Position numbers and translations under genes: made by a program. The notes beneath the pieces were generated by a model. The model was given only the letters and a program-made list of their open reading frames with translations, was not told the origin of the DNA and made no database searches. Of a stretch of DNA of 64,000 nucleotides, positions 34,430 through 47,300 are shown in pieces. The stretch's first letter is position 1. The number at the start of each line of letters is the position of its first letter. The stretch covers positions 61,628,001-61,692,000 of the forward strand of contig OX419757.1 of assembly GCA_948567375.1 (NCBI GenBank), in the 5' to 3' direction. This stretch comes from Lunularia cruciata. Taxonomy: Eukaryota; Streptophyta; Marchantiopsida; Lunulariales; Lunulariaceae.

Positions 34430-36183
34430 CTTCTTCATACTTACTACTCTCAAGGTTACATCTATGAAGGTCCAACTGTAATTCAAAGGGTTAGCCATAT
34501 GATCTAGATGTGAAATTAGGTTTGGTAACATCTAGAAGGATGTTACACATGATGGACTAAACAGATCAGAAAGAGGTATCACCAAAAGGGGACTTCTACT
34601 AATAGAGTAGGAACCAAAATATGCCTGAAATCTTTGAAGGCAATTTTGGAGGCCTAAACGGATGAATTAGGCCTCGAAAATGTGCAGGTTTCCCCCCCCC
34701 CAATCAGAGGAAAGGCTGGACTTTCCATCCCCTGCTTTGTCTTGTTGAGAGCTTTCCAACGGTACCTTACTCACGTGATTTTGAGATTCCCATAGGAAGA
34801 TTCCCTAAAAGATTCCCTTCGGTCAAAGCTTGTTTGACCAACCAGATAGGACCTAGACCAGACAGGTCACCCATCCAAGTAAGTAATCCAAGGGTGGAGC
34901 TTGCTGACATGTCACCTATCTGTGTCCCTAATCCTATGGTGGAGCTTCCTTAGAGGAGATCCTCTTTGTCTATATAATAAAGAGAAGGTGCTCTCTTGGG
35001 GCATCAAATGTTTGAGTGTGCAATCTGTGTGTTCTCTCTTCTCTTGTCCTCAGAGGATTACACCAACAATTGAGAAGAGTGTTTAGAACTATGAAGAACT
35101 TCTTATACAAAGATCTTTGGTCTAAGGTACTACGGCAAAGAACTAACTTCAACTTTACTAGTTCTAATGAGAAGTCCCATCCTATCCTTGTAGTATGCTA
35201 TTTCTAAGAGTAAGGTGTCATAGGGTTTGGTGAATTTTCTATTTGTGTACTCATGAAACCTAACCGCTAACCTAATCTTCCCCTATTTGTATTCTTTACC
35301 CTTGAGACTCTAGCCTTGCAGCTTGAGTTTGTGTAACTTGCTCTTGGTCATCTTCACCTTTGTTGCTTCCTCTACTATCTCCAACAAATGGTCTCAAAAC
35401 TTCTTCCATTCACTTCAAGATCTTTCCTTCTCTTCTTCCAAGTTGTTCAAGGCTTGGACTTCTATGATTACCTCCTCCATTATTTAGGATTGGTTTGTTA
35501 CACTCTCTTACTTCTCTTTCTTCAATACTTTGGCCAATCTTTCAAGTTGTATGGTAACTTTCTTCTTATATTCAAACATTTGCAACTCCAAAGTAACAAT
35601 CTTTACCTTTCCAGCTTTAAGTTCTCTCCAAATGTTGACTTCTTCATTGTTTTTGGCCTTCAACTTTTCTTTGTACACGTATTGCTTATCTTTCTTTTTG
35701 ATCCAAATGGATCCCAATTTGGATTGGACTCTTTGGAATTCTTCCTTTTGCTTCTTTTGCACCATTACAAAGGAGGATTTTTGCCTCTTTGCTTCAAATT
35801 ATTCCTACACCAATGCATTCACCTTCTTGCCTGCCTTCTTGTACAAGTTGCAAATCTTCTCTATGTCTTCTTTCCACATGTTATGCTTTGCCTACATAGT
35901 GTAAATGGTCTTGTGAGCCTTTTGACAAGTGAGGTATAACCTACCACATTTGAGTAAGCTTGTTGATATTGGAGTAGGATTGTCTCCATGAGCATAAAGA
36001 CAAGACTAATCAAATGGATAACAAAAGTGGCTTCCTTGTGTACTTTATTCTTAGGTGGCATCTTCTCTTACTTTGGTCTGCAGTCCACCTAGAGGGTCTT
36101 CTCCTTTGGATTCAACATCCACTTTCCCTTTGGTTTCTTCCTCAAGGTTATTCTTGGTCTCCTCTAGTTCTTTGGGAGCTTTA
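34430..36183 (-). pseudogene. coiled-coil gene relic, 3' part (cut by two insertions)
   Basis: On the minus strand the text includes KELEETKNNLEEETKGKVDVE near 36115-36178, MPPKNKVHKEATFVIHL near 36010-36061, and a charged helix in the 85-codon frame 35508-35765 (KKQKEEFQRVQSKLG). EEVIIEVQALNNLEEE follows near 35435-35480. A solo LTR (34477-35062) interrupts it, and the 15.4-kb chromovirus (36184-51615) separates it from its 5' part at 51621-53180. The small frames need at least one frameshift near 36050 to connect. The 183-codon + strand frame at 35388-35939 is its antisense shadow. The function is not recognised. Confidence 0.5.
34477..35062 (+). mobile_element. solo LTR, family Y, with perfect 5-bp TSD
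   Basis: It starts TGTAATTCAAAGGG and ends GAGGATTACA, so the ends carry the inverted 6-mer TGTAAT/ATTACA. CCAAC lies on both sides (34472-34476 and 35063-35067). The inverted-repeat homology with 33280-33768 resumes exactly across it, confirming insertion. It contains a C10 run at 34692-34701 and a TATA-like ctatataataa near 34971. Confidence 0.85.
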
Positions 36184-36566
36184 TGTAATAGTATGGAGTT
36201 AGCAACACTAATATGGAGTTAGCAAGAACTAAATATATCTAAAAGAGATAAAATAAGTGTATATTTAGGAAATTCTAATATTGCTCTAGAAGTATCTAGG
36301 AAGCTTCTTGGTGAAAGCTTTTAGAAAATTTTCAAAGATTTAATAAATTGTGTGCTAAGTTGATTCCTAGCTTAGCTTACATACTAGAGTAAAATGGTTA
36401 GCTTAGCTTGCACTCCAAGAAAGGCAACTTTTAGAAGGAACCTCCCTTGGAAGTTTCTTGGGAAACCTATATCTAAGTTGCCTATAAATACCAAAGCCCA
36501 AGCTCAAGCTAGGTATCTATAGTTTCTATCATTTTAGATTTTTCAATGTGACATTCCATTCTCTTA
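36184..36566 (+). repeat. 5' LTR of chromovirus copy 3, right end lost
   Basis: It matches the 3' LTR at 51254-51615 up to cattctctta. Beyond that, the usual ctatttctc...TCTTTTACA end and the PBS are replaced by two tandem copies of a roughly 31-bp unit (36572-36633, agac-aagga-agaatc-aat-aacc). This copy could not have been transcribed and primed normally after that change. Confidence 0.7.
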
Positions 36567-37438
36567 TGAGAGGAATAGACAAAGGAGAGAATCCAATAAA
36601 CCAAAGAGACCAAGGAAAGAATCTAATGAACCATTGATCCTTCCAATTGTAACTTATAGAGAATGGTAGATATGTTGCATTTATGTGTCAACCTAAAAAT
36701 TTGCAAGGAAATAGTTTGGTAGAGTAATAGCCATGTTAAGCATGCAAAAATTCATCATTGTTATGTAAAAGTAAATAAAGAATCTTAGTTAGTTGTTAGA
36801 GTACCAAGTATCGCAAAGAAATTTTGATTTGGTGGTACTTTAAAGCTACAAATTTGCTTGATGAACATAAAAATTTCCTCTTAGATTTGAGCCAATTAGA
36901 TGAAGTGGTAAAATATGGTGATAATTTTGGATAGAGGAAGCTTAATTGCTACTTATTGCTCCAATATAAATATGGGAATTTAGGAGTGCAATAATTTAGA
37001 GATTCCAAATGATGAATATTGCATAAGCAACATGGATAAATTGATATAATTGAATAATATTGGTTACATGAGGAGATATATCATGACTCATATTTTTGTA
37101 GTGTGAAGATTAAGGAAACAAAGAGTCCCAATAAGAGACATTGAATCACTTATTGAAAACTATATTAGCTCCAATGGGATTGAAGACTTGATATATGCAA
37201 GTTTGATTCACATGCAAAGTATAATATCTAATTGTTATTGTAGAATTGTGGTTGATTTTGGGAGTTTAAAAAAAGTCACGTGCTTATGCATTTAACAAAG
37301 GAATTATATATTATTATCAAGCCCATATAAAGTAGCAAATTGATGATATTGGATGGTAGAAAGACATTTATATTTTGTAATTCATATCCTATTGAATTAA
37401 GATTAGGAAATTATTCAAAATGTATGAGATTTGTAGTA

Positions 37439-37697
37439 TGTAATAATATGGAGTTAGCAGACAAGTTAGTAGTCTAAGCTAACTATAGAATAAAGATGTA
37501 GAATTAGCCTAAGAATATGCTAGAAGCATTGTGAAAGCTTGTAGGTAGAATATTCTAAAAGCACATAAGAAGCTTCTTAATGAGAATTTTTTAGGAACTT
37601 TCCAAGATTAGAGTAACTTGTATGCCAAGTTGACGGCTCGCTTAGCTTGTATGAAAAGTAAACAACTAACTTAGCTTGCACTCCAACTAACTTAGCT
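37439..37697 (+). repeat. 5' LTR of copy 4, truncated
   Basis: It matches the first 250 bp of 42457-42886. It then passes, near gcactccaactaac, directly into the leader text tggaccactaaatccattt that in copy 1 lies after the PBS. The TATA region, LTR end and PBS are deleted. Confidence 0.72.
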
Positions 37698-38529
37698 TTC
37701 AAAATCTTTGGACCACTAAATCCATTTCCCTTATATCACTAAGATTTTTGTGTCTATGTACTACCAAAGTATAATTTCACATAGTTCATCATTCACGCTT
37801 TAAATAGAATTTTCTAAACATAATCACCTTGTCTTTTCTAAACAAAATCACCTTGTTTGATAAACCATTGACATTTATTATTATAAATTACAAGAAGCAG
37901 TGGATTTGTTACATCTACGTGTGAATTTAGATAAATGTAAATAAATAGTTTGCTAGAGCAATAATCATATTGACAATGGCCAAAGTTATCATTATTATGA
38001 AGCAACAAAATGAACACCTTACTTAATTGTTAAAAGAGATATATCATCAAAGATAAGAGCACATAGAGAGAGTAGTATTTTGAGAAAAAAAATAAAATCT
38101 GATTTTCAAAACCAAAGGTATTTGAAGGCGAGAATCTCTTGACTGCAATTCAGAATTTTGTATTTGATTTAAAATGTTATTTTGAAGCTACAAATCTTCA
38201 AGATAAATGAAGATAGATTCTCTAACTTCAAGCTAATTAGATGCAGTGGAAAAATTATGGTGACATCCGAGTGGAGCAAGCTCAATGGCAATTTGTTACC
38301 CCAATCTCAACATGAGAAGAATTCAAGATTATAAGAATTAGGAGATTACAAGTGGTAAATGATACACAAGCCACACAATATAGATTGGTAAATTGAAATA
38401 GATTCCTTTTATCAAGAGCTACATCACCCAATTTCAAAACAACATAATGCAAATTCTAGAGATAGTAGAAAGTAAAATTTGGATCAATTTGTGAGGGACT
38501 TGAAATCATGCACCAAATTGGAAGTGACA

Positions 38530-39211
38530 TGTAACACCCATTTGTGCATGTGTGTGGTATTGTGATATTTAGCTTGATATTACAAGTACTTAAGAGATAT
38601 TATTTATATAGAGATAAAGGTTGGTTCTATATTAGTCATGGTTAGCTAAAGTTAATCATAGCTAAGATAGAGAGGACGTTACTTTAGAGGAAGTAGAAAA
38701 GATGAGCACCACTATTTTGGATATTAGTATGTTGACTTGGTATTATTCCTAGGTGTTTGGCTTTGAGGAAAGAGTTGAGAACTCTTGGGCCCACAAGCCT
38801 TTTTGTTTTGGATTCTTCTTTAGTCCAAGGATAGCCCATGTGAAGGAATCCTTGACTTAGTGGTTGGGTCAAGATGCTTAAGAGAATATGCCCATGTGAA
38901 TGGATATTCCTTTCTACTTTTTGACTTTACTTGACTTTTAGTCTAGTAACTTGAGTTACTACGGTAATTAGTAACTTTGGTACGTTACTTTTTCACAAGT
39001 ATATAAACAAGGGGTGAGGAAGTACTCATCATCCCTTCATTTGCAACTATCTCTCTCTCATTGAGTTCTCTAGTGAGCAATATCTTGAGTCTCTGAGTGT
39101 TAGCCTTGGAGGAGTATGATGGAGTTGGGGTTCCTTGCCTTCTTAGTCCATGGTGCGCTACCATAATAGCCATCAGAGGTTCATCTTGAGTGAGAGACAG
39201 GCCGGCTCACA
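38530..39211 (+). mobile_element. solo LTR, family X, second copy
   Basis: It starts TGTAACACCCATTTGTGC and ends GGCCGGCTCACA, like 10154-10843. It lies inside the gag of copy 4: gag text gaagtgac continues as catacaagag on the far side. Flanks GACA and AACC are each one change from GACC, consistent with a 4-bp duplication. A TATA-like gtatataaac is near 38999. Confidence 0.75.
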
Positions 39212-39594
39212 AACCATACAAGAGTAGAAACACTTGGAAGAAGCCATGCAATTAGTTGAGAGCTTTGATTTCTTGGTTGTTACAACTTGGTCTTGACTTA
39301 GAACTCTAGAAAACCTAAAAACACACCACACATGGATGGAAAAGCTAAAAACATGGATATTGATGCCTTGCAACAAAGAACAATTGACATTAAAAATAGA
39401 GAAAGATTATTGAAAAATAGTGGTTGCTTCTATCATCACCAAATAGGACATTGCACTGCAAAATGTCCAACTAGGACTGAATAACATTGACACATTGCAC
39501 AAATATAATTCTTGGAACATGAGGATAAGGGAAACAAAGTATCCCAATAGGAGATTTTGAGCCACTTATAGAGAACTTGATTTGGTCCAATGGA

Positions 39595-40220
39595 TATAAT
39601 ACCATTAACTAGATAGGTTATCTAAAGATGGAAATTGGCTTGGTAATATTTGTAGGGATGTTATATACAATGGTCTAAATAGATCAGATAGAGATATCAT
39701 CAAAAAAATACTTCCACTAATAGGGAAAAGACCAAAAACACCCAAAAAATTGTAGAGCCAATTTTGGAGGTTTAAACAAGAGAATTAAGCATCAAAAAAT
39801 GAAATCTACCTCCTCTTAATGCAAAAAAGCATTGCCAAATCTCCCCTAAGTTTATCTAGTTGCTAAGTTTATCTCTTCAAGATCTTTCCAATTGTACCTT
39901 ACTCATGCTATTCTTAGCTTCCTACAAGAAGATTCTCTAAAGACTCCCATGGGTCAAACTTGTTTGATCAACCTAATAGTACAAGGATCAATATGTCACC
40001 AATCCATGCAACTAATCTAAAGGTAGAGCTTGCTGATATATCACCGATCCATATATTTAATCCAAGTGTGTAGCTCTCTTTGTGGAGATCCTCTTTGCTA
40101 TATGATAACGACAAGGTGGTCCTTTGGGACATCAGAGTATTAAGGATTGAAACCTTGTGTTTCTCTTGTGATTTTTCTCTTGTGTTTCTCTAGAAACTTC
40201 TCTTGTCCTTGGATTACTAT
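39595..40220 (+). mobile_element. solo LTR, family Y, third copy
   Basis: It begins TATAATACC (drifted from TGTAAT) and ends near GGATTACTAT. It is similar throughout to 34477-35062 and the reverse of 10960-11534. AATGGA occurs at 39589-39594 and 40221-40226. It interrupts the segment before the protease of copy 4, which resumes with ggaatagaaagctc where copy 1 has gggattgaaggctt. Confidence 0.75.
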
Positions 40221-40469
40221 AATGGAATAGAAAGCTCAACCTATGCAAGTTTGATACACTTACAAGGTATGATATTTGATTGTTGTTGTAGGATTTTGGT
40301 TAATTGTGGTGGTTTTAAGCATTGTATGTCTATGCAATTAGCAAAGGAATTATGTATTTTTATCAAGCAAACATTGAGTAGTAGATTTATGATGGCATAT
40401 GGAAGAAAGAGTTATGTATTTTATATCTTATATCTTGTTACATTCAAGATTGGGAAGGAGTATTCAATA

Positions 40470-40806
40470 TGTTAGATTTAGTAAATCTCTAGTTTAGTGA
40501 CTTCTCTCCTTTAAAGGCTTTGTTACATTCCTCTTAAAGCTCTGCTAGATATTTAGGGTAAAGTGGGGTGAAACCCTAATGTGGTTGAGCAAAGAAACCC
40601 CCTTGGGTTTTCTTATGTGTATATAAGAGTGCTTTCTGTTCTTGTTTTGTTAAGTTCTTCTACATGGGTGATTCCCAACACCAACCCATAGCATTTTATG
40701 AAGCTCTGAGCTGCCTAATATCATCTTGAGTGTTTTGTGTTATCTCAATATTGGAGGCTACTAGTGTTGTGTTAGTGAATTGGTGTGTACTACCTTTGAA
40801 GGCTTT
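40470..40806 (+). mobile_element. LTR-like start of an unidentified element, running into the gap
   Basis: The protease homology of copy 4 stops at 40469. The next bases are TGTTAGATTTAG, a common plant LTR start, with a TATA-like gtatataagag near 40619 and a pyrimidine-rich run downstream. No second end is visible because the assembly gap begins at 40807. Some or all of the missing RT and RNase H of copy 4 may lie in that gap. Copia-type origin is a guess. Confidence 0.4.
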
Positions 40807-41006
40807 NNNNNNNNNNNNNNNNNNNNNNNNNNNNNNNNNNNNNNNNNNNNNNNNNNNNNNNNNNNNNNNNNNNNNNNNNNNNNNNNNNNNNNNNNNNNNN
40901 NNNNNNNNNNNNNNNNNNNNNNNNNNNNNNNNNNNNNNNNNNNNNNNNNNNNNNNNNNNNNNNNNNNNNNNNNNNNNNNNNNNNNNNNNNNNNNNNNNNN
41001 NNNNNN
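40807..41006. other. assembly gap (200 N)
   Basis: Exactly 200 undetermined bases, a conventional placeholder length. The true size is unknown. Open frames spanning it (40730-41130) are artefacts. Confidence 0.98.
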
Positions 41007-41043
41007 TTTTTGGTCACATGTGTATAAACAAGACCTTGGGTAC

Positions 41044-41206
41044 CTAGTAACTTATTTTCCAAATTCAGAAAACATGAATATTATCAAACCTAGCCTCCTA
41101 TTATGCGTCATAAGTGATAGACTAACTTAAATACTTCAATTGGAAAGAAGATGCATTTTCATGCATAGATATAAAAGTTAGGACTTATAATGCATAACTT
41201 AACCCT
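41044..41206. mobile_element. about 160-bp insert within the integrase finger region
   Basis: Integrase text of copy 4 breaks at ccttgggtacc and resumes at ctacaaaattagtggtggtgg, where copy 3 reads straight through as gtaccctacaaaatcaatgg. The insert starts tagtaacttat and ends cataacttaaccc, whose ends are loosely inverted. It could be a MITE-like element, but no duplication is clear. Confidence 0.35.
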
Positions 41207-42456
41207 ACAAAATTAGTGGTGGTGGCCAAACATGGCACATTAGTTTTGGGAATTTTTCCAATCTTGTGAGAGCTACTAACACAACAAAACTAATAACTAG
41301 TAGTTGAATAGATTCCTTCAACCACTACCAATTCTATCTGCCATTTGGGATCATATAAACTTAGACCTCATCACATCCTTGCCAAAGATAGACCAAGGCC
41401 ATACAACCATCATAGGGTTTGTTGATAAGCTCAGCAAGCAAATTCATGTTGCTCCTACCATGAATATAATTAATGCTCCAACATTAGCCCTTTTCTACTT
41501 TGATACCATTTTCAAGCACCATGGATGCCATATGTTCTCATCTTTGATTGAGATCCTCACTTTAATAGTAAATTTTGGTAAGCACATTTTAAGCTCCTTT
41601 GTACCAAGCTTGTGTTGTCTACAACTTATCATTGTCAAATTGATGAACAAACAAAACAAGCAAATTGTACTTTGGAGGAGATGCTATGTGCTTTTGTCAA
41701 CATTCACCATACTAATTGGGATTCTTTTCTCATAGCTACCAAGTTTTCTTGCAATAATTCCAAGCAAGCAAGTACCAACTTTTCTCTCTTCTTCCTTAAT
41801 TATAGGCAAGATCCACTTGTTCAAGATTCTTGTCTTGCTCCTTTGCCATCTCAAGTTTTTCATACTTCCACATTCTTGTCCATGTTATCTAAATCCTTCC
41901 ACCAAGCCAAGTCTCATCTTCTGGTTGCTCAAAATTAACAAAACCAATATATTCATAAAAATGATCACAATCGCACCTTTCAACTAGGTGATAAGGTCAT
42001 GCTTTTGTCTGGTAACCTTCCCTTCCCACTCAATATCACATCTATAAACTTATTCTCAATTTGATAGGTCCATTTGAGATTACTAAGATTATTTCTCTTG
42101 TTTTCTACTATCTTGCTCTCCTTAATCATATGCGTATCTATCCTAATCTTATATATTTAAAAGTTAAAACTCTATTTTTAATTCATCTCCTTGTTCCACT
42201 CATGTCCAACCTCTTCCTCCTCCCATCCCTATCAATGATCATAAGGAATAAGAAGTTGATCATATACTTGCATATTGTGACATCCAACATGGCCACCAAC
42301 AACACATTGAATATAATGTCCTTTAGAAAGGGTATCCACTTCATGATGCTATATGGGAGCCTCTTTCTCATGTCCACAATGCATAGACAACACTACAAGA
42401 GTTTGAAGAGTCCAAGGCAATGAAGATATCATCAAATAGTGACGGAGGATTAATCA

Positions 42457-42886
42457 TGTAATAATATGAAGTTAGCAAACGAGTTAATAGTCTAATCTAA
42501 ACAGAGCAAAAGGAAATAGAATTAGCCTATGAAGTGCTAGAAGCAACTAGAAGCATCAAGAAAGCTTATTGATAAAATATTGTAGAAGCACATAAGAAGC
42601 TTCTTGGTGAGAAGCTTTTATCAACTTTCCAAGGGTAGTGTAACTTGTGAGTCAAGTTGATAGCTAGCTTAGCGTGTATGCTAAGTAAATGGCTACCTTA
42701 GCTTGCACTCCAAGCTCCTAGATGGAAAATTCCTTGGAAGCTCATATGAAGTCTTGTACCCAAGTAACCTAAAGATATAGAAGCTAAGCTCAAGCTAGGA
42801 ATTTGGAGTTTCACTCACTTGAAAGTCCTTGTGTGATCTTCCAATATGATCTTACATTCTCCTATTTCTCTCTTTGGTCTTGTACA
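42457..42886 (+). repeat. 3' LTR of chromovirus copy 4
   Basis: It starts TGTAATAATATGA and ends TCTTGTACA. Its left part matches 37439-37697, and its right part matches the end of the other chromovirus LTRs (gatctt, cattctcctatttctc). Confidence 0.8.
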
Positions 42887-44343
42887 TAATAGCTCCTTTA
42901 TATCATGATATCTTTCTAAGTCTTTATTTCTTGGCTTGAACATTATAGGATTTAATTTGATTGGATCTAATGATAAATCCAAGTACAATACCAAGGTAAA
43001 GATGATTGATTAGGTTATTTGGCATTTTTGAGAAAAACATCTAAGAACAATTGGTCCTAAGATGAGAAATTTATTAATATGGTTGTTATAGAGCAAGCTA
43101 TGGAAGAATATATTCTTATTTTTGCTGTGAAGATCAACCCTATTGCATAAGGAAGACATAATGAGGATAAAAAGCTCCAAAAGCAATGGTTCATCAAATA
43201 TTTAAATTGTTTACAAACATATTTATGATGATCTTTTGGAGAAGTTACCTTTTGATTGAGGTATACCCTTCAAGATCAAGCTATTGCCAAGTAGCACTCC
43301 AATGTGTATATTAGTCTATTGACTCTCACCAAAAAGGTAGAAGAACTTCAAACAACACTAACTTAATTTTTGGAGAAAGATTTCATGCAACATAGAATAT
43401 CTCCTTTAGGAATACCCATACTATATGTACCCAAGGACGATAGAGTGCTCCAATTTTATATTGACTATAATGGTCTTAATGAACAAACCATAAAAATGCA
43501 TATCTTTTGTCTTGAATAAATGACTTAAAGGATCAATTAAGTGGAGCACAATACTTCTCAAAGTTGGATCTTCAAAATGGCTTCTAGAAAATTCTAATTG
43601 AGGGAGAAGACATGTAGAAGACTTCCTTTTGTACAAGGTATATGCATTTTTAATAAAAAAGTTTTACTTTTGGCCTCACTAATGTCTCACAAATTTTCAT
43701 GAATTAAATGCATCAAGTGTTAGAAGTGCTATTGGATCAATACATGGTAGTGTTCTTGGATGATATTTTAATTTATAATAAGATGGAGATAGAAGACAAT
43801 AAGTTCTATTGCAAGAAGTCTTAAGAAAACTATGACAATAGAAGTGAGAAATCTTAAGACAACTATGACAATAGAAGTTCTATTGCAAGAAGTCCAAGTG
43901 TAATTTTTGGCAAAAAGAAGTTATCTTCTTGGGCCATAAGGTTTCAAAGGAGTGGATCAAGAAAGAAGAGGAGAAAATTAAAGCTATTATTGATTGGTAC
44001 TCCAAAGGATGTAATAGAAGTGTAGGGATTTAATGGTTTAGCAAGTTTTTACCAAGTTTCATCCATTATTATACTCATGTGGCCACACTATTGATTGATC
44101 TCATGGCAAAGACAACAAGCTTTGAGATGATCATAAGGCAAGAAGAAGCATTCAAGAAAATTGAAGAATATGGTGTCTTAATGATCCATCCTCCAACCAT
44201 ATGATCCTCAACTACTTTGTGTGGTTAATTTTCATGATTCTAACATTGCAAGTGGAATTACATTGCAACATGAATTCCCATATGGATTGCATTCCATTGT
44301 CTTTGTACCTATAACAACATAGTAATGTCAAATTGAAATATTT

Positions 44344-47300
44344 CATCAAGAAATCATTTATTCACATACGGATACAGTAAAAATTAATAAGATACAAAGA
44401 AATTTTTCCCTTAGTAGTTCTTATTATCTCATCTTTGACCTGTTGGGTAGAAATTACTCCTTGAAGAATATAGTGTCACCCCATACAAAATAAAAAATTA
44501 CTAAATACACATCACAAAATACAAAATTAAATTACTCACTTACAGCCAAATAAATAAAATAAAATAAAATAAATCCAATTAGATTTTTAAAGTGATATTT
44601 TAGTTTTAGAAGTGTTAACTCCCTTAACAAATTGTCTCACTCTATTTTGACTTTTGGAAATTCCATAAGAAGGGTTGAGTTTCCATAAGAAGGATTGAAA
44701 ACAATTTGGGTGGTTTGAGTCTCCATCAGAATGGTTTCCTCTCCATAAAAAAATGTTTGTTTCATAAGAAGGTTTGTATCTCCATCCAAATTGTTGCTAT
44801 TCCATATGAATGTCAAAAGAACAATTTGGACTTACTCCAAATGGCAAATTATGAACTCTAAATGGCTGACAACCATCTAAGAATGAATTCTAAAAACTCC
44901 AATTATTTTTCTTCCATGCAAAGGAAAAATTTCAGACTTCAAAGTTCCACAACCATAACCCAACAAACACTCAAGTTCCAATATATTATTGGTTTTCCTT
45001 TAAATATAAACCAAACTTCTTTGACATACTTCTAAGTCTACATCTTGCTTACTCTCAATGCTACAACACCTCTAAATCCTATCAAGGAATTGTATTTACT
45101 TAGTCACTTGCAACTATAAGGATCAAACACATAGGGAATTCAAGAACACTTAACAAATTCATGAAGAAAACATACAAAATCTATAAGTGCTCAAGAATAT
45201 TAATCATAAGTAATCTATAAAAGCAACACTCTTTCATTTTATTCACCTCTAGAATTGAACAACATAGGCACTTTTCAGGCCAGCCTATATAGCATTGAAA
45301 CATAGAACCAACTACTTTTACACTTGTTGAAAATTCTAACCAATCAAAAATTGTCAAAATGGCTACAACAACTTTGGCTAAAAATTCAAAATCCCAAATT
45401 TCAAACTGTCCTATGTAACAACTAATCCTTTGAATCTACTTAACTAAATTCCTAATGATACCAAGAATTTTGCACATTGGCAAAAAACTCTTCTTAATTC
45501 ACTAACATTGTATTTAACTCAAACTTAAGAATATCTCTTAACTTTAGTGTCCTTTACGTCACTTGCTTTGCTAATTCTTCCACCATGCATTCCCAATTCT
45601 CAACATTTGGCCTCCTCTCCAACAACCTACTCTTTAGTTTCTTCATCTCATTGTGCTCAAATTTTGACTATATGCACCTAATGTATTCATTCATCAACTC
45701 CTTGACCTTCTCATTCAATCCCTCAAGCTCCTTCTTTAACAAGACAATACTCTTTGTAGATGACCTCACTTTCACTTTTGTACTTATCTATGCCTCCATA
45801 AGAGTGTTACCTTTAGCCATATGACCTAAAAGTACATTGAAATAGATTTTGATATAGCAAGCTTAACCTTTAGCTCTTGAACCTCTTTGGTTGCACTTTT
45901 TTCTACATCTTGTCTACCTTGAGATTGGCTTACCTCTCCAACTCATAAGATTTGCTTCCACTTGACTCTTTACATCTACCATCTCCTTTTGTGCTAGCTA
46001 TGTCCTTGCCAATTTTCACAATATGCATCATTAGATTTGAAGACTTCTTCTCATCTAATTGTTATGTTTGCAAAGGAGCAATATTATTTTTCAATTGATC
46101 AATGTGCTACTTTTAAGATTTTTTTAGTTCTTCCAAATCCTTCAACTTTGCTTGTAGCTTTTTGATTTTCTCTTTCAAACCCAACTTAGCTATTGGTGTT
46201 TCTTTCAAATCTTGATGCAAATCCTCTACCTCTTCTTTCAACACTAGAAATTCAATCTTACATTTATCCACTAAGGACTATACTACCTTACAAGATTTAC
46301 CATGTTCCTCATATTTGGCCACTCACAAGTGTACAGGGATAAATTTCATTCAAGAAATCCATCACATGGACTAAAACTCCTATCAATATTTGAACTACAT
46401 GTACTTCCAAAGTGTTCGCTTGCAAGCATAGTGCAACATGTCTTCCAAAGTTATCAACTTTCCTTGTTGAACTTATCTCTACTCCACTCTCCCTTTGATG
46501 ATGGTCAAGTTTAATCTCTTATTCAAATATGATTTCCAACTCCAAATTCTCAAGAGAAAATTCCAAACCTATCTCTTATTTAAGTGTAAGTAAGATCATT
46601 GTATTTAGGTATGGATTAGTTCCTTCCTCACCTTCATCAGATTTGGTCAACAATTCTTGAACTAATAGCTTATCCTCCTCTTCTTCTTCATCTCAAATCT
46701 TTATTGGTGCAATCTTCACCCAAAAATAAGCATCAATGTGTTCTCAAGGGATTTGATTCATCTATTCATAGACATTTTCCAAAGTTCCTTCTCTCTGGTC
46801 ATTTATGCATTTCCAACTCCTTTACTTGAAAGTCAAAATTTTTCTTTCTAGCCTTACAAATCATGGCACTACTTATTTTATCATCAAATAAATTTTAGGG
46901 ATTTGATGCAACCCAAACTATAATCTCTCTTTTTGAAATAGCAAACCCACTCCCAAATAGAAATGAACTGCAAATGGACTAAAATAAAGGACTTTACTCA
47001 CTACAAGAGTTGTAAATGAATTGAACATGGCTATGGAACATATATGCCTAGTCAATTTCCTCCCTAGAAAACATGTTCTCAAAATAAGACTTGATTTAGT
47101 GTCTTGTAGGTGGTCTTTTATGAATCAAAAAATTTGATAATAACAAACACTATTCTCTCTTGGTTAGGTCTCTATAATCTGACATTGGATCTGTTATTCA
47201 AGTACTTAGCTTTCTTGAATAGTTCATGAAGTTGGTACTCTACTCTCATGACTCTTGTGTAGCTCCTAGATAAAGTAAAATCTCCATTCTTGCTAGCATT

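Larger units (their letters stand above)
37980..42420 (+). pseudogene. gag-pol relic of chromovirus copy 4
   Basis: gag spans about 37980-39480 around a solo LTR. Its knuckle near 39425-39470 reads CFYHHQIGHCTAKC, missing the second Cys. Protease text lies at 40221-40469 (LCIFIKQTLSSRFMMAYGRKS). RT and RNase H are not seen: the sequence runs into an LTR-like block and then 200 N. Integrase starts right after the gap (HMCINKTLGT at about 41015), continues at 41207 (WWWPNMA), and has DLITSLPK near 41366. Chromodomain-equivalent text is near 42237-42360. It is not functional. Confidence 0.75.
37439..42886 (+). mobile_element. Ty3/gypsy chromovirus, copy 4, nested in copy 3
   Basis: The left LTR starts TGTAATAATATGG at 37439 and the right LTR (42457-42886) ends TCTTGTACA. 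Flanks are TAGTA (37434-37438) and TAATA (42887-42891), a one-mismatch duplication. The protease text of copy 3 reads through the site (GTAGT before, then the HYDV equivalent after). It carries its own insertions: solo LTRs at 38530-39211 and 39595-40220, an LTR-like start at 40470, an assembly gap and a roughly 160-bp insert at 41044-41206. Confidence 0.85.

Noticed and set aside
34692-34701. C10 run as a special site
   Set aside because: Simple homopolymer inside a solo LTR, and a likely place for sequencing error.
35388-35939. 183-codon + strand open frame
   Set aside because: Leu/Phe-rich antisense of the minus-strand coiled-coil relic; no domain of its own.
40730-41130. three long frames of about 90-116 codons
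   Set aside because: They run across 200 N and are artefacts of the gap.
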